This document shows positions 17,650 to 27,091 of a stretch of DNA of 64,000 nucleotides, in pieces. Origin of the DNA: Candidatus Gastranaerophilales bacterium (GTDB lineage: Bacteria > Cyanobacteriota > Vampirovibrionia > Gastranaerophilales > Gastranaerophilaceae). Position 1 is the first letter of the stretch. Each line of letters begins with the position of its first letter. Below the pieces are notes generated by a model, which saw only the letters and a list, made by a program, of their open reading frames with translations, made no database searches and was not told the DNA's origin. Position numbers and translations under genes: made by a program. Location of the stretch: assembly GCA_944325555.1 (NCBI GenBank), contig CALVAN010000005.1:1-64000 (forward strand), written 5' to 3'.

Positions 17650-17861
17650 CTGAGAGGGACCTCGCTTGTAGGAGTGGTACACACTCTGCCGAGCAAACAA
17701 TCCAGTGAATTGTTTGTGAGAGGTAGCGAGAGGCGCAAAATCCAAGATTTTACGGAAGTGACCCCTTGCACTTGTTGCAGGTGCCCATGTTATACAGCCA
17801 ATATCGTACTTGTTTATTGCACCTGTTCAATAAGTTGCCGGGGTCAGTTGACTATATGAAA
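17650..17861 (+). repeat. Structured repeat element A, copy 1
   Basis: 212 nt, alignable with 35899-36161 along most of its length and with 1-110 in the 3' part. Helices: CTCGCT near 17660 with AGCGAG near 17726; CTCT (17684-17687)/AGAG (17719-17722) enclosing CAAACAAT/ATTGTTTG (17694-17701/17709-17716); AAAATC/GATTTT near 17735-17752; TGACCCC (17759-17765)/GGGGTCA (17840-17846); CAGGTGC (17778-17784)/GCACCTG (17819-17825). Changes relative to copy 2 preserve pairing (A17779-T17824 becomes C36079-G36124). It carries no plausible protein gene. Confidence 0.75.
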
Positions 17862-17867
17862 TTACGC

Positions 17868-17901
17868 CCTGTTTTTTTTATATATAAAACAGGTTTTATT
17901 T
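17868..17901 (+). terminator. Rho-independent terminator after element A
   Basis: CCTGTTTT/AAAACAGG stem followed by TTTTATTT. It closes the cysE/element A transcript. Confidence 0.7.
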
Positions 17902-17945
17902 ACACTTCTTAATTGAATAGGGTATGTATTTTTTAAATTTTTTTG

Positions 17946-17951
17946 TATAAT
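17946..17951 (+). promoter_or_regulatory. Likely -10 box of the ferredoxin gene
   Basis: TATAAT lies 56 nt before the ferredoxin ATG, in a T-rich region. The -35 is poor. Confidence 0.4.
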
Positions 17952-18007
17952 ATTCTAAGTAAGGGTAAGGGATATTATCCCTTTTAATAAATATAAAGGA
18001 GAAAACA

Positions 18008-18187
18008 ATGAAAGTAAAAATTAATGACGGTTGCATAGCTTGCGGCGCTTGCGAATCTGTATGTGATGCAGTATTTTCTATCGAAGACACAGCTGTAGTT
18101 AACGAAGCTGCTGTTGAAGGCAACGAAGATTGCATTAAAGAAGCTGCAGAATCTTGCCCTGTAGGCGTTATCGAAGTTGAAGAATAA
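18008..18187 (+). CDS. 4Fe-4S ferredoxin, single cluster
   Basis: 59-residue acidic ferredoxin beginning MKVKINDGCIACGACESVC. By comparison with the well-known Thermotoga-type ferredoxin, the cluster ligands are C9, C12, C15 and C50 (in ESCPVGVI), while C19 and C42 would form the disulfide that replaces a second cluster. AAGGAG precedes the ATG and a terminator follows, so it is a monocistronic, probably abundant carrier. The most obvious partner here is the PFOR at 8133. Confidence 0.93.
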   Translation: MKVKINDGCIACGACESVCDAVFSIEDTAVVNEAAVEGNEDCIKEAAESCPVGVIEVEE

Positions 18188-18211
18188 TTTTTAACTTACA
18201 TAAATTAATAA

Positions 18212-18247
18212 AACGCTCCCGCATCATTGATTCGGGGGTGTTTTTTT
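18212..18247 (+). terminator. Rho-independent terminator of the ferredoxin gene
   Basis: ACGCTCCCG pairs with CGGGGGTGT (two G-T pairs), followed by seven or more T. Confidence 0.85.
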
Positions 18248-18261
18248 GCGTAAATACACTT

Positions 18262-18906
18262 ATGGCAAACAGTAAAAAGAATATTGATAAAATAATAAAG
18301 GGCATAAAAGACGCAAACCTTCCTCAAAGGGATTTTGTGAAAATGATGGAAACTTTTCATGACCCTTTTAAGGTTTTGATTTGCTGCATATTGAGCCTGA
18401 GAACAAACGATTTAACCACTTATCCCTGCTCTTTAAGGATGCTTGAGCTAGGCACAACTCCGCAGGATTTTTTAAAGGTTGATGTTGAAACACTGGCAAA
18501 AGCTATATATCCTGTAGGCTTTTATAAAAACAAAGCACAACAGATTCTTGATATTTCAAAAGAACTTGTGGAAAATTACGACGGAAAGGTTCCCGCATCG
18601 ATTGATGAGCTTGTAAAATTCAAGGGCGTGGGAAGAAAAACTGCCAATCTTGTTATGGCAAAAGGGTTTGGTATCCCGGCAATATGTGTTGATGTTCATG
18701 TTCACAGAATATCAAACCGTCTTGGCTGGGTGAAAACCAAAACACCAGAAGAAACAGAGATGGAATTGCGCAAGCTGCTGCCGGAAAAATACTGGCTTGA
18801 TATAAACACAATCCTCGTCACCTTCGGTCAGAACCTTTGCAAACCGCAAAGACCTATGTGTGAAACCTGCCCTGTTCAAGAATATTGCGAAAGTTTTGCC
18901 GTTTAA
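18262..18906 (+). CDS. nth: Endonuclease III (DNA glycosylase/AP lyase)
   Basis: Removes oxidised pyrimidines and nicks AP sites in base excision repair. 214 residues from ATG 18262; the in-frame upstream TTG at 18238 lies within the ferredoxin terminator and is rejected. Helix-hairpin-helix GVGRKTAN with catalytic Lys126, catalytic Asp144 in CVDVHVHR, and the C-terminal 4Fe-4S motif Cx6Cx2Cx5C (C193, C200, C203, C209). No Shine-Dalgarno sequence is visible. It ends one base before the convergent PLP-enzyme gene. Confidence 0.94.
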   Translation: MANSKKNIDKIIKGIKDANLPQRDFVKMMETFHDPFKVLICCILSLRTNDLTTYPCSLRMLELGTTPQDFLKVDVETLAKAIYPVGFYKNKAQQILDISKELVENYDGKVPASIDELVKFKGVGRKTANLVMAKGFGIPAICVDVHVHRISNRLGWVKTKTPEETEMELRKLLPEKYWLDINTILVTFGQNLCKPQRPMCETCPVQEYCESFAV

Positions 18907-20127
18907 TTACATCCCTAATTCTTTTAATACACCGTCTAAGGCAATCTTAACGTGTGCGTAATTTAATCCGCCCTGCATATATGCTGCGTAGGGGGCTCTC
19001 ATCGGGCCGTCTGCGGAAAGTTCAATGGTAGAACCTTCTATAAAGCTTCCGCCTGCCATAATGAGTTTGTCATCATATCCGGGAACTTCGTCCGGAATCG
19101 GTGTAAGATAAGATTCTATAGGAGAATTGTGCTGCAATGCCTTGCAAAAAGCTAACAACGGCTCAGGTCTGCCGAATTCTATTGTCTGAATAAGGTCGGT
19201 CCTTGGCACATCAGGTTTCGGTGTAGAAATAAATCCTATATCTTCAAACACCTGTGAAGCCAGAATAGCCCCCTTAATTGCTTCAGAAACAATGGAAGGT
19301 GCCATAAAAAGCCCTTGAAAAATTAGCCTTGTCTGGTTAAGCATTGCTCCGCCTTCGCTACCTATTCCGGGAGCTGTAAGCCTGTATGCTGCCTGTTCGA
19401 CAAATTCTTCCTTACCCGCTATATACCCGCCTGTTTCAACAATGCCGCCGCCCGGGTTTTTGATAAGAGAGCCTGCTACTATATCTGCACCGATTTCCAA
19501 AGGCTCTTTTTCTTCAACAAACTCACAGTAACAGTTGTCGACAAAGCAGATGCAGTCCTGATTTTTAGATTTTACTATATCTATAACTTTTTTGGTTGTT
19601 TCTATATTAAGAGATTTTCTTGTTGAATAGCCTCTTGAACGCTGGATTGTAACCATATTAACGGATTTGTCAATGACTTTTTCCAGCTTTTCAAAGTCAA
19701 CCTCCTGATTGTTAACAAGCGGTATTTCTTCGTATTTAACGCCGTGTCCCATCAAAGAAGCTCTGTAGTTTCCACGTGTCCCGATAACTTCTTCCATTGT
19801 GTCATAAGGTGTTCCAACTACGGACACGAGCTTTTCTCCGTGTCTTAGATTTCCGAATAATGCACAGGCAATAGCGTGAGTACCTGATACAAAGTGGTTT
19901 CTTACAATAGCGGCTTCTGTTTTAAATACGTCGGCAAATGTTTTATCCAGAGCTTCACGCCCCATATCGTCGTGACCGTAGCCGCTAACCGTTGCAAAAT
20001 GTTCAAGCCCGATTTTATTTTTTCTGAAAGCTTCCAAAACCTTTTGCTGGTTATACTCTTTTATTTTATCCACACGTTTAAAATACTGTTGTACTTTCTC
20101 TTCGGCTTTTTCAATAATCTTATTCAT
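18907..20127 (-). CDS. PLP enzyme, aluminium-resistance / methionine gamma-lyase-like family
   Basis: 406 residues of the fold-type I PLP family annotated as 'aluminium resistance protein' or 'methionine gamma-lyase family protein'. Recognisable segments are SGYGHDDMGREALD, HFVSGTHAIACALFG, CFVDNCYCEFVE and the Lys-containing GSLIKNPGGGI (Schiff-base Lys), with a C-terminal MAGGSFIEGSTIELSADGP-type block. Family members are common in Firmicutes and cyanobacteria. The reaction is not firmly established; carbon-sulfur lyase activity is likely. Monocistronic. Confidence 0.88.
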   Translation of the reverse strand: MNKIIEKAEEKVQQYFKRVDKIKEYNQQKVLEAFRKNKIGLEHFATVSGYGHDDMGREALDKTFADVFKTEAAIVRNHFVSGTHAIACALFGNLRHGEKLVSVVGTPYDTMEEVIGTRGNYRASLMGHGVKYEEIPLVNNQEVDFEKLEKVIDKSVNMVTIQRSRGYSTRKSLNIETTKKVIDIVKSKNQDCICFVDNCYCEFVEEKEPLEIGADIVAGSLIKNPGGGIVETGGYIAGKEEFVEQAAYRLTAPGIGSEGGAMLNQTRLIFQGLFMAPSIVSEAIKGAILASQVFEDIGFISTPKPDVPRTDLIQTIEFGRPEPLLAFCKALQHNSPIESYLTPIPDEVPGYDDKLIMAGGSFIEGSTIELSADGPMRAPYAAYMQGGLNYAHVKIALDGVLKELGM

Positions 20128-20196
20128 AAAAGTATCTTATCCCTATTCATTAACCCTAATAAAATGATAGCAAAAAATAAATTTGTTATTAATTAT

Positions 20197-20766
20197 TTAT
20201 CTTATCATTTCAAGATTCATGTTTTCATCTGTAATAGGGTTTTTAAAGATAATTCGCATAGATGGGGCTCGTTTGCCGAGTGCAAGTGTTTTAAACTTAT
20301 ATTTTTCATCGGGTTTTAGTTCAAAAGCTTCAATCTGCGGTTTATCATATTTTTCTGCTTCATTTAAAGCGTTTTTATTAGACATTGAGTTTTTTGCTGC
20401 TGAAAATGGCGAAGCTATTAAGCTGCCCCAAAAGGAGAGAGTCAGTGTTGGCAGTGCGTATGATGCACCTTTATTTATTGTATCAAGTGCAGCCTGCTTG
20501 CTGCTTGTTTTGACTGAAAGATAGGCAACGGTTGCGCTTGCATTATCCCATACATTTATTGCCTGAATTTGAATAGGTTTTGAATATATGTTTTTTATTT
20601 CGTACTCATAGCCTTTGTATGAGTTGTTTAATTTGCTGTGAAGCTCTTTGGTTTCTCTGCTTGCAATAAGGTAATTATTTTCAGCTTCTTTTACTGCAGC
20701 AAATGCAGGTGTAATAATTGATGCGCCCAAAATAATAATGCATATTGGCAACAATATCTTTTTCAT
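20197..20766 (-). CDS. Hypothetical exported protein
   Basis: 189 residues with a signal peptide (MKKILLPICIIILGASIITPAFA, cleavage after AFA). The mature part has a moderately hydrophobic central region near residues 95-125 (ASYALPTLTLSFWGSLIASPFSAA) that could be a membrane hairpin. No known domain. It follows the 1164-residue multidomain gene by 17 nt on the same strand, suggesting cotranscription and perhaps a shared pathway. Confidence 0.7.
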   Translation of the reverse strand: MKKILLPICIIILGASIITPAFAAVKEAENNYLIASRETKELHSKLNNSYKGYEYEIKNIYSKPIQIQAINVWDNASATVAYLSVKTSSKQAALDTINKGASYALPTLTLSFWGSLIASPFSAAKNSMSNKNALNEAEKYDKPQIEAFELKPDEKYKFKTLALGKRAPSMRIIFKNPITDENMNLEMIR

Positions 20767-20783
20767 ACCTTCTCCGTAGATTT

Positions 20784-23700
20784 TTATTTTTTTTGTTGTG
20801 CAAATTTAGCCATTGTCTGTTGGATATATGCCGATTTATGTTTGAAGTTTTCTATAACCTGCGGCGGCTGTTTGCTCGCACATATAGTATTATAAATAAA
20901 CATCAGCATATCGGCAAATTGAGGAAGATATAAATTCAGTTTATTTTTTGCTGCTGTTTCAAATGCTTGTTCTGCACAAAACATTGCTTTTTCTATATTC
21001 GCTTTAACAGCTACCATAACTTCAGAAGACATAGCCTTAAATATCATAATAAAGTATTCTGAGGCATCCGGATCTTTTTCAAGATTAAGTATAGAGTTAT
21101 TTATGATACCGACTGCCATGTCAATGTTTCCCTCTTGAAATTCAGCTTTTGCAATCAATGCCCAACTGAGATATGTGATATTTTTTATTCCTTTTTCTTC
21201 AGACAGGTCCAGAATGTTGTAATAGATTTGCTTTGCTTTTTTGATACTGCCAAGATTTTGATAAGCAAAGCCTATCATCAAATCGCAGAAATATTCTAAC
21301 TGATGTTGATTTAGCAGAGCAGAAATAAGTTTTCCGTTATAAACATAATTGCCCAGATTGTTCCAATCCTTGTAACTCCAAGCAATCAGCCCTTGTATTA
21401 CAGGGAACAGAATCTGTGAATATTTGTCACGCAGACCGCTTTGCGCAATTTGCTTCATAGGTTCAAGTATGTTTTTACCTTCCAAAAACTCATTGAATAC
21501 GTATAACAATTTAAAGAACGTGTATTTTTTATTTGTTCGTTCTTCAAACTCAATTAGTACATCAACTCTGTCTTTTTTCAGAAGAATTACTCTTGACATA
21601 CAGATAAAAAACATTGCGTCACAAAGAGCTTCTTCAAACTGTTTTTTTGAAAATCCGTCCGGAAGAACGTTCTCGGTAATTGTTGAAAGATCAATATAAT
21701 GGAATAACTCATCGCCAAGTTCTATACATTCGTTTAATCTTCCCAGATTAAAGAAAATCTCAAGTGTAACCAGATTTACAAGAAAATAATTGAGGTTGAA
21801 GTTTTTGTCAGACGGGTTAAAAGAGCTTCTTGGAGTTCTTGAAATAATTTTTCCTATGTATTCGAGAGCATTATTGTAGTTTCCGCTGATGAGGCAGCTT
21901 TGTACAAGTTTGTTTGCTGCTTCTTTAATGCGCTGATCATCATTTTGAGCTTCCAAACTTGTTAGTAAAGCTTCTAAAAATGTCCTGATTTTATCCGGAT
22001 AATATTTATACATTAGCGAGGCAAGTTCAGAATATACATCCATTTTTACCTGTTCTACGGTTCGGTCGGTTTCGTCATCAATTACGTTGTCGACAAGGGA
22101 AAGAAACTTATTCGTACAGTTTAAGTAAGCACAAAAATCACCGCTCTGGCTTGATATCATTGCAAGAGAGTGCCACTGTGTAAAGGCTTCTTTTTTTAGT
22201 TTTGCAAACTCAAGAAGTTTTGCTTTGTTGCTGTTAGGAATTTGTACTTGTAAATATATTTTTTCAAGTACATTTTGTGCAATCGAGCGCAGCTGCTCCT
22301 GGTCGCAAATTTCTATAAAGTTTTTGTAGTAAAGGTTGTAATTCAGTACAAAAATTTCTTTGTCATTTATTATCTTGATAAACTGTTTTTCTTCCAAGTA
22401 TTTTAATATTTTGATATCATCTTTGATTTCGAGTTTATGCAGAACTGCAAACTGCGTTTTTTCGCCTGCTAAAATTATTGACGCAAAAAGTTCGAAGGCA
22501 TTTTCTTTAATCTGTAAATATTGTATCCTTTTTTGTACCAGCTCATTTAAATCTTTAGGAATAACGAGCATTCTGTCTTTTGCAATTTCATATATACCGT
22601 CTTTGATCTTTAAGATGCCGTTATCGGTAAGATATTTAAGTGCTGTATCAAAGTAAAAATAAGAACCTTTTGTATTTTCAAGCACCTTTTCAAAGAAGAA
22701 AGTATCTTTAATGTTTTTTACAGCTGTAATATTGGCCGCAACAATTTTTTTATTAGAAGACGGTTTTATTTCCACATCAAAATAATTAGGTGCTGTCATC
22801 AGTTTGTATATTTTACGATGGAGAGAAAACTCCATATCACAAGAAATTAAAAATCCGACATTGCCGAGTTTGTTATTTTCACACAGGTATTTAATTATTT
22901 CTAAAGAGCCGTCATCAGTGTATTCAAAATCGTCAATGACAAATATTGTCTTATAAGGAATAGAAGCAATAAAGTTTGTAAAGGATTCAAAATAGCTGTA
23001 TCTTAAGTCTTCAGGATGTACCTGTTCTTTGATTTGCATTTTTAGTATTTCTTGAATATGAATATCAGCAGAAACAGTTTCAATCATTTCAGGATTTAAC
23101 AACAGAGTTAGTTCGTCTACACCTCTGTATGCCATAAGCATTTGTCGGAAAAGTCCGTATGCTGTGTATTTGTTGTTTTGTGAGCATGAAAACCTGATAA
23201 TATTGGAGCCATCAAAGATTTTTTCGATATTTTCATTATGAATCAGCGATAATTTACCGTTCCTTTGAGAAGAACGAATTGAAATAATCGGATTGGTTTG
23301 ACCTTTTGATACTATTTTTAAAAGTTCGTCTTCTATATTATCTTGTCTTGCTTTTACAAAAGTACAGTTTAGACTGTCAAAGTTTATTAGCTGCTCGTTG
23401 TCAATATCTTCTTCCGGTTCGAAATCAACATTTTTAGGAAGTTTAACTTTATTTGCGTCAACAACCTTTTCCGTAATATCCTCATTGCTTATGATTTTGT
23501 GTAGAATTAGTTCAAAGAACATTACCATCTGATTCTTTACAAACACTGCACTGAGTGACTGGAACGGATAAATAGTTTTTGTCTGTTGATAAATGTATGA
23601 ATCAACAACAACTTCGGTATTATTATAAAGGTGTCCTTTACCGCTTGAGGAATATACAACATTTATATTAAGACCGGATTTGTATTCTGACGGCTTTGAG

Positions 23701-24278
23701 TAGACATCTCTTTTTTGAACTGCCATTTGGACTTTAAGCTCTACTCCTTTTGCATCAAACAGTTTTTTATTAAGTTCGCTTACGGTTTGTGCTATGTAAA
23801 TAGAAAAATCAATAGCTGATTTGCATGATTCTAAAAAGCTGTAGTCTTTACAAAATCTTATTATGTAAGTGTTATCAATTAGTTGTACTCTTAGTTTTTT
23901 TTGTGCCGCATTTTTTTTAATAAGAGAATAGAGATTTGCTTTAAACTGTTTTGTTATTTTGTCGCTTTTAAATGCGTTTTTTATGTCATCAAAATTGGTT
24001 ACTTCAATGGTAAGAACGGCAAATTCTTCTATTACGGATTCTCTTAAACCTATACTTGCATTTATATTTAAACCGCATTTTGGACATTTCTCAAAAATTG
24101 TGGAATTAAGCTTTCCGCATTTGTAGCATTTATTTAAAAGTACAGTACCACATTTTTCGCAAACAGTATTTTTTGTGATGTTTTTACACACAGGACATTG
24201 AAGTCTTATAACTTTTTTACAGCTTGGACAGACTAAATCTTTATCGGATATTGGGGTTTTGCATTTTGGACAGTTCAT
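20784..24278 (-). CDS. Multidomain signalling protein: zinc ribbons, degenerate cyclase-like domain, ATPase, helical repeats
   Basis: 1164 residues, no membrane segments. Residues 1-75 hold six CxxC pairs (CPKC, CPSC, CPVC, CEKC, CYKC, CPKC), i.e. double zinc ribbons. About 85-270 looks like a class III nucleotide-cyclase fold, but the canonical FxDIxGF is TIEVTNF, so a metal Asp is replaced and the domain is likely inactive or only sensory. A STAND/AAA-like domain follows: PIISIRSSQRNGKLSL stands where the P-loop should be and lacks a clear GxxxxGK[ST], while TIFVIDDFEY resembles Walker B. The C-terminal ~550 residues are alpha-helical repeats (TPR-like). Probably a regulatory scaffold; partners unknown. 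Confidence 0.75.
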   Translation of the reverse strand: MNCPKCKTPISDKDLVCPSCKKVIRLQCPVCKNITKNTVCEKCGTVLLNKCYKCGKLNSTIFEKCPKCGLNINASIGLRESVIEEFAVLTIEVTNFDDIKNAFKSDKITKQFKANLYSLIKKNAAQKKLRVQLIDNTYIIRFCKDYSFLESCKSAIDFSIYIAQTVSELNKKLFDAKGVELKVQMAVQKRDVYSKPSEYKSGLNINVVYSSSGKGHLYNNTEVVVDSYIYQQTKTIYPFQSLSAVFVKNQMVMFFELILHKIISNEDITEKVVDANKVKLPKNVDFEPEEDIDNEQLINFDSLNCTFVKARQDNIEDELLKIVSKGQTNPIISIRSSQRNGKLSLIHNENIEKIFDGSNIIRFSCSQNNKYTAYGLFRQMLMAYRGVDELTLLLNPEMIETVSADIHIQEILKMQIKEQVHPEDLRYSYFESFTNFIASIPYKTIFVIDDFEYTDDGSLEIIKYLCENNKLGNVGFLISCDMEFSLHRKIYKLMTAPNYFDVEIKPSSNKKIVAANITAVKNIKDTFFFEKVLENTKGSYFYFDTALKYLTDNGILKIKDGIYEIAKDRMLVIPKDLNELVQKRIQYLQIKENAFELFASIILAGEKTQFAVLHKLEIKDDIKILKYLEEKQFIKIINDKEIFVLNYNLYYKNFIEICDQEQLRSIAQNVLEKIYLQVQIPNSNKAKLLEFAKLKKEAFTQWHSLAMISSQSGDFCAYLNCTNKFLSLVDNVIDDETDRTVEQVKMDVYSELASLMYKYYPDKIRTFLEALLTSLEAQNDDQRIKEAANKLVQSCLISGNYNNALEYIGKIISRTPRSSFNPSDKNFNLNYFLVNLVTLEIFFNLGRLNECIELGDELFHYIDLSTITENVLPDGFSKKQFEEALCDAMFFICMSRVILLKKDRVDVLIEFEERTNKKYTFFKLLYVFNEFLEGKNILEPMKQIAQSGLRDKYSQILFPVIQGLIAWSYKDWNNLGNYVYNGKLISALLNQHQLEYFCDLMIGFAYQNLGSIKKAKQIYYNILDLSEEKGIKNITYLSWALIAKAEFQEGNIDMAVGIINNSILNLEKDPDASEYFIMIFKAMSSEVMVAVKANIEKAMFCAEQAFETAAKNKLNLYLPQFADMLMFIYNTICASKQPPQVIENFKHKSAYIQQTMAKFAQQKK

Positions 24279-24536
24279 TTAAAGTTTTCCGCAACATAAA
24301 TATACAATTTTATTATAATATCTGCATTTATATTTGAACTCATCTTAATTATTGAGTTTTATAAATATTTTGTGCAAAAAACGGCGCAGTTAAGCATTTT
24401 TCATTAATAAATTATTGCCAGTCTAAGTATTCAAGCTCTATCGAGATATGTTAAAAGTTAATGATTAGTGAGAACGGCTGTGCCGCTGAACATACGACAA
24501 TGGTAAATAATTGTCCGCCAAGATATTGACGCCCTA

Positions 24537-24695
24537 TAAAAAAATAAATAAAAATGCCGCCAGGGGTAGATTGGCGGCAAAGTTTTCATCATGGAGAAAA
24601 GGAGTGGAAGAGAAAGTATAAAGAGAATTGGCTACATATTAATAATACCCAAATTTTTATTTCTTAAACATATACGGAGTATATATTTTACATAA
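24537..24695 (-). ncRNA. Candidate small RNA with C/U-rich tract (minus strand)
   Basis: The 592-nt gap between 24279 and 24870 holds no convincing gene. On the minus strand it contains a perfect terminator: TGCCGCCA stem (24572-24579/24555-24562) followed by an A/T run reading ATTTTTATTTATTTTTTT. Just upstream on that strand is a pyrimidine-rich stretch (24591-24627) containing CCACTCCTTTTCTCC, complementary to Shine-Dalgarno sequences. TATACT near 24690 could be the -10 box. No ORF of note. The 5' end is a guess. Confidence 0.5.
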
Positions 24696-24870
24696 ATTTA
24701 CAATTATTTTTATAAAAACAAACACGATACTTGTATAACCTTAATGAGTCATTTTTTTCTGAAATTTTATGCTATTATGTTATGTAAGTTAATATGTAAA
24801 AATCACTTTTGCTAATTTAAGTACGTACAATTCACATTATTGAATTTTGATGAAAGATAAATGATTATAT

Positions 24871-25203
24871 ATGCAAAAAGCTGTTGTTTATATAAATCGA
24901 CCTGCTAATAATGAAAATGTAAAAGAGCAGGCAATAATAATGCTGGCTCCTTTGTATGAAACCGCTAAATTGCATAATTTGATGATTGTTAACCATTTTT
25001 TTGAAAATATAAACAGTTTTAATGCTTTTTTAGCCCTTGTTGACTATTTAAAAAAAAATGAAACTATTAAAAATGTAATAATGGATAATAATGAAATAAT
25101 TATGAATGAAAAAATTTTCCCTGAATTACTTGAACTTAAAAGAACGATATTTATAGTCGGTGAAAAATACACAAAAGTTATAAAACCGGCAGAAAAAATT
25201 TAA
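24871..25203 (+). CDS. Hypothetical protein, faint resolvase-like N-terminus
   Basis: 110 residues, very AT-rich. AVVYINRP near the start, then KEQAIIMLAPLYETAK and the later IKNVIMDNNEI, follow the layout of the serine-recombinase catalytic domain (AxxYxRxS ... QxxxLxxYA ... VxxxDRL). The catalytic Ser is absent, and so are the Arg residues of the active site. It may be a degenerate or repurposed domain, or the likeness may be chance. No Shine-Dalgarno sequence. Convergent with the C39-like gene. Confidence 0.6.
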   Translation: MQKAVVYINRPANNENVKEQAIIMLAPLYETAKLHNLMIVNHFFENINSFNAFLALVDYLKKNETIKNVIMDNNEIIMNEKIFPELLELKRTIFIVGEKYTKVIKPAEKI

Positions 25204-25204
25204 A

Positions 25205-25876
25205 TCAAAATACGAGCAGATTAATACTGATTATACCGTTTAGCAATGCGGTTTCGTTGTTTTTCAGGTATGGAATACCTTTTAAAGACTTGAATTTGAA
25301 ATTGTTTTTACAAACTCTTTCGTTGTCGTTTTTGTTGTGGCGTATATTGGATGACTCTGGGTTTTCTATATCAACATAAAATGCAGCTCCTTTTTCAAAA
25401 GGATCAGTCAGTAGTATTTGTCCTTTTTCGTTTATGTTGATTGCGTTAACATAGTGCCCGTATTTTCTTGTATAAGTTTTTCCGTCATATTCATATATGC
25501 CGATGTTCAAAATTACAGACTTGCCGTTTTGCAATTCTTCTTTGATATCAAGAGCTTTTTTGCTTTTAAATACCCTGTTAACCGGACGAATTCCGTCATA
25601 TTTTATAATTGCACTTCGATTATGCTGCTTAAAATATTTTGCAAGTGCTTTGCAAAGATTGTTAGTTTTTGTACCCTTTTGTGTTGTTTGGGCATTTTCG
25701 GAAAAATACTTTACAAGCTCTGAATCAGTATTTTTAAAAGAATTATAATTGATAATGCAATTTGTAGCACACACAGGAGCACAGGAGTATTCGTCAATTT
25801 GTTTTATATCGGAAAATCCTGCCGCAAAACAAATTGACGTTATTAACAGTAATGTTTTGAAGAATTTTTTAAACAT
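25205..25876 (-). CDS. Exported C39-like cysteine peptidase family protein
   Basis: 223 residues from the ATG at 25876, chosen because it begins a signal peptide (MFKKFFKTLLLITSICFAAG) and lies one base after the ychF stop. The segment QIDEYSCAPVCATNC supplies a candidate nucleophile Cys32; GHYVNAI gives His141 and LLTDPF gives Asp158. This is the Cys-His-Asp order of the papain-like peptidase C39 superfamily. Not fused to an ABC transporter, so a bacteriocin-export role is unlikely. It could be a periplasmic peptidase or a transglutaminase-like enzyme. Likely cotranscribed with ychF. Confidence 0.75.
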   Translation of the reverse strand: MFKKFFKTLLLITSICFAAGFSDIKQIDEYSCAPVCATNCIINYNSFKNTDSELVKYFSENAQTTQKGTKTNNLCKALAKYFKQHNRSAIIKYDGIRPVNRVFKSKKALDIKEELQNGKSVILNIGIYEYDGKTYTRKYGHYVNAININEKGQILLTDPFEKGAAFYVDIENPESSNIRHNKNDNERVCKNNFKFKSLKGIPYLKNNETALLNGIISINLLVF

Positions 25877-25877
25877 A

Positions 25878-26975
25878 TTAAACAGCGAACCTGAAGTGAA
25901 CAATGTCGCCGTCTTGCATGATATAGTCTTTACCTTCAAGACGAGTTAGGCCTTTATCTTTGGCAGCAGCATAAGAGCCGCAGGCAACAAAATCATCGTA
26001 GCTTGTAACTTCAGCACGGATAAAGCCTTTTTCAAAATCCGTATGTATTACACCTGCAGCCTGAGGCGCCTTTGCTCCGGCAGGAATAGTCCATGCACGA
26101 ACCTCCATTTCTCCTGCGGTGAGAAACGTTCTTAAATCAAGCAGATGATAAACAGATTTAATCATTCTTTCAATACCCGAATCTTCAACACCAAGCTCGG
26201 AAAGATACGCTTTTTTCTCTTCATCGCCTAATTCGGAGAGTTCGGCTTCTATTTTTGCGGAAATAACAACTACATCGGCATTGTGAGTTTTGGCGTAAGC
26301 TTTAACTTTTTCAACGTAATCATTGCCTGTTGCAAGGTCTGTTTCAGATACGTTAGCAGCATATATAACAGGTTTTGTGGTCATAAGGTGCATAAGTTTT
26401 ATGTATGGAAGTTCGTCTTCGTTAAAGTGATCTTTAACATTAATGAACTTTCCGTCTTCGAGCAGCTTCAATAATTTTTCAACAACGGAAAGTTCAGCTA
26501 TAGCTTCTTTATCACCTGTTTTTGCTACTTTGGCTAATCTTTGTTGACGTTTTTCTAAGCTTGCCATATCGGCAAGAGCAAGTTCTGTATTAATTGTTTC
26601 TATATCATCAATAGGGTCGACTTTTCCTGTTACGTGGATTGTATTCGGGTCGTCAAAACACCTTACTACTTCAATGATGGCGTCTGTTTCTCTAATATTT
26701 GCAAGAAACTGATTGCCAAGACCCTCACCCTTGCTTGCTCCTTTTACAAGTCCTGCAATATCAACAAATTCTATTGCGGTGGGAACAATTTTGGCGGCAT
26801 TAACCATTGGCTGTAACACAGAGAGCCTTTCATCAGGGACGCTGACAACACCAACATTCGGCTCAATAGTACAAAACGGATAGTTTGCGCTCTGTGCGTT
26901 TGCTGTTGATGTTAATGCGTTAAATAATGTTGATTTTCCTACGTTGGGCAACCCAACAATCCCTGCTCGTAACAA
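25878..26975 (-). CDS. ychF: Redox-responsive P-loop ATPase YchF (Obg family)
   Basis: 365 residues of the universally conserved YchF/OLA1 family, which hydrolyses ATP rather than GTP and associates with ribosomes. Walker [10 protein letters not shown] (8-16), switch [12 protein letters not shown], a coiled-coil domain in the middle, and the C-terminal TGS domain ([17 protein letters not shown] ... DIVHFRF). The TTG start at 26975 is supported by GAGGAAG 7 nt upstream. The C39-like gene follows immediately. Confidence 0.95.
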   Translation of the reverse strand: MLRAGIVGLPNVGKSTLFNALTSTANAQSANYPFCTIEPNVGVVSVPDERLSVLQPMVNAAKIVPTAIEFVDIAGLVKGASKGEGLGNQFLANIRETDAIIEVVRCFDDPNTIHVTGKVDPIDDIETINTELALADMASLEKRQQRLAKVAKTGDKEAIAELSVVEKLLKLLEDGKFINVKDHFNEDELPYIKLMHLMTTKPVIYAANVSETDLATGNDYVEKVKAYAKTHNADVVVISAKIEAELSELGDEEKKAYLSELGVEDSGIERMIKSVYHLLDLRTFLTAGEMEVRAWTIPAGAKAPQAAGVIHTDFEKGFIRAEVTSYDDFVACGSYAAAKDKGLTRLEGKDYIMQDGDIVHFRFAV

Positions 26976-27091
26976 TTTTTCTTCCTCTTTTTCTTTTATG
27001 TATGCTTAATTCTAATGGTACAAAAAATACATTCTATTTACAATGATATGATAAAATAATGACAAGAATTAGATTTAATGAGGATAAATTT

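Noticed and set aside
24591-24694. 34-codon plus-strand ORF (starting MEKRSGRESIK)
   Set aside because: Short, low-complexity and explained by the complement of a C/U-rich tract of a likely minus-strand RNA.
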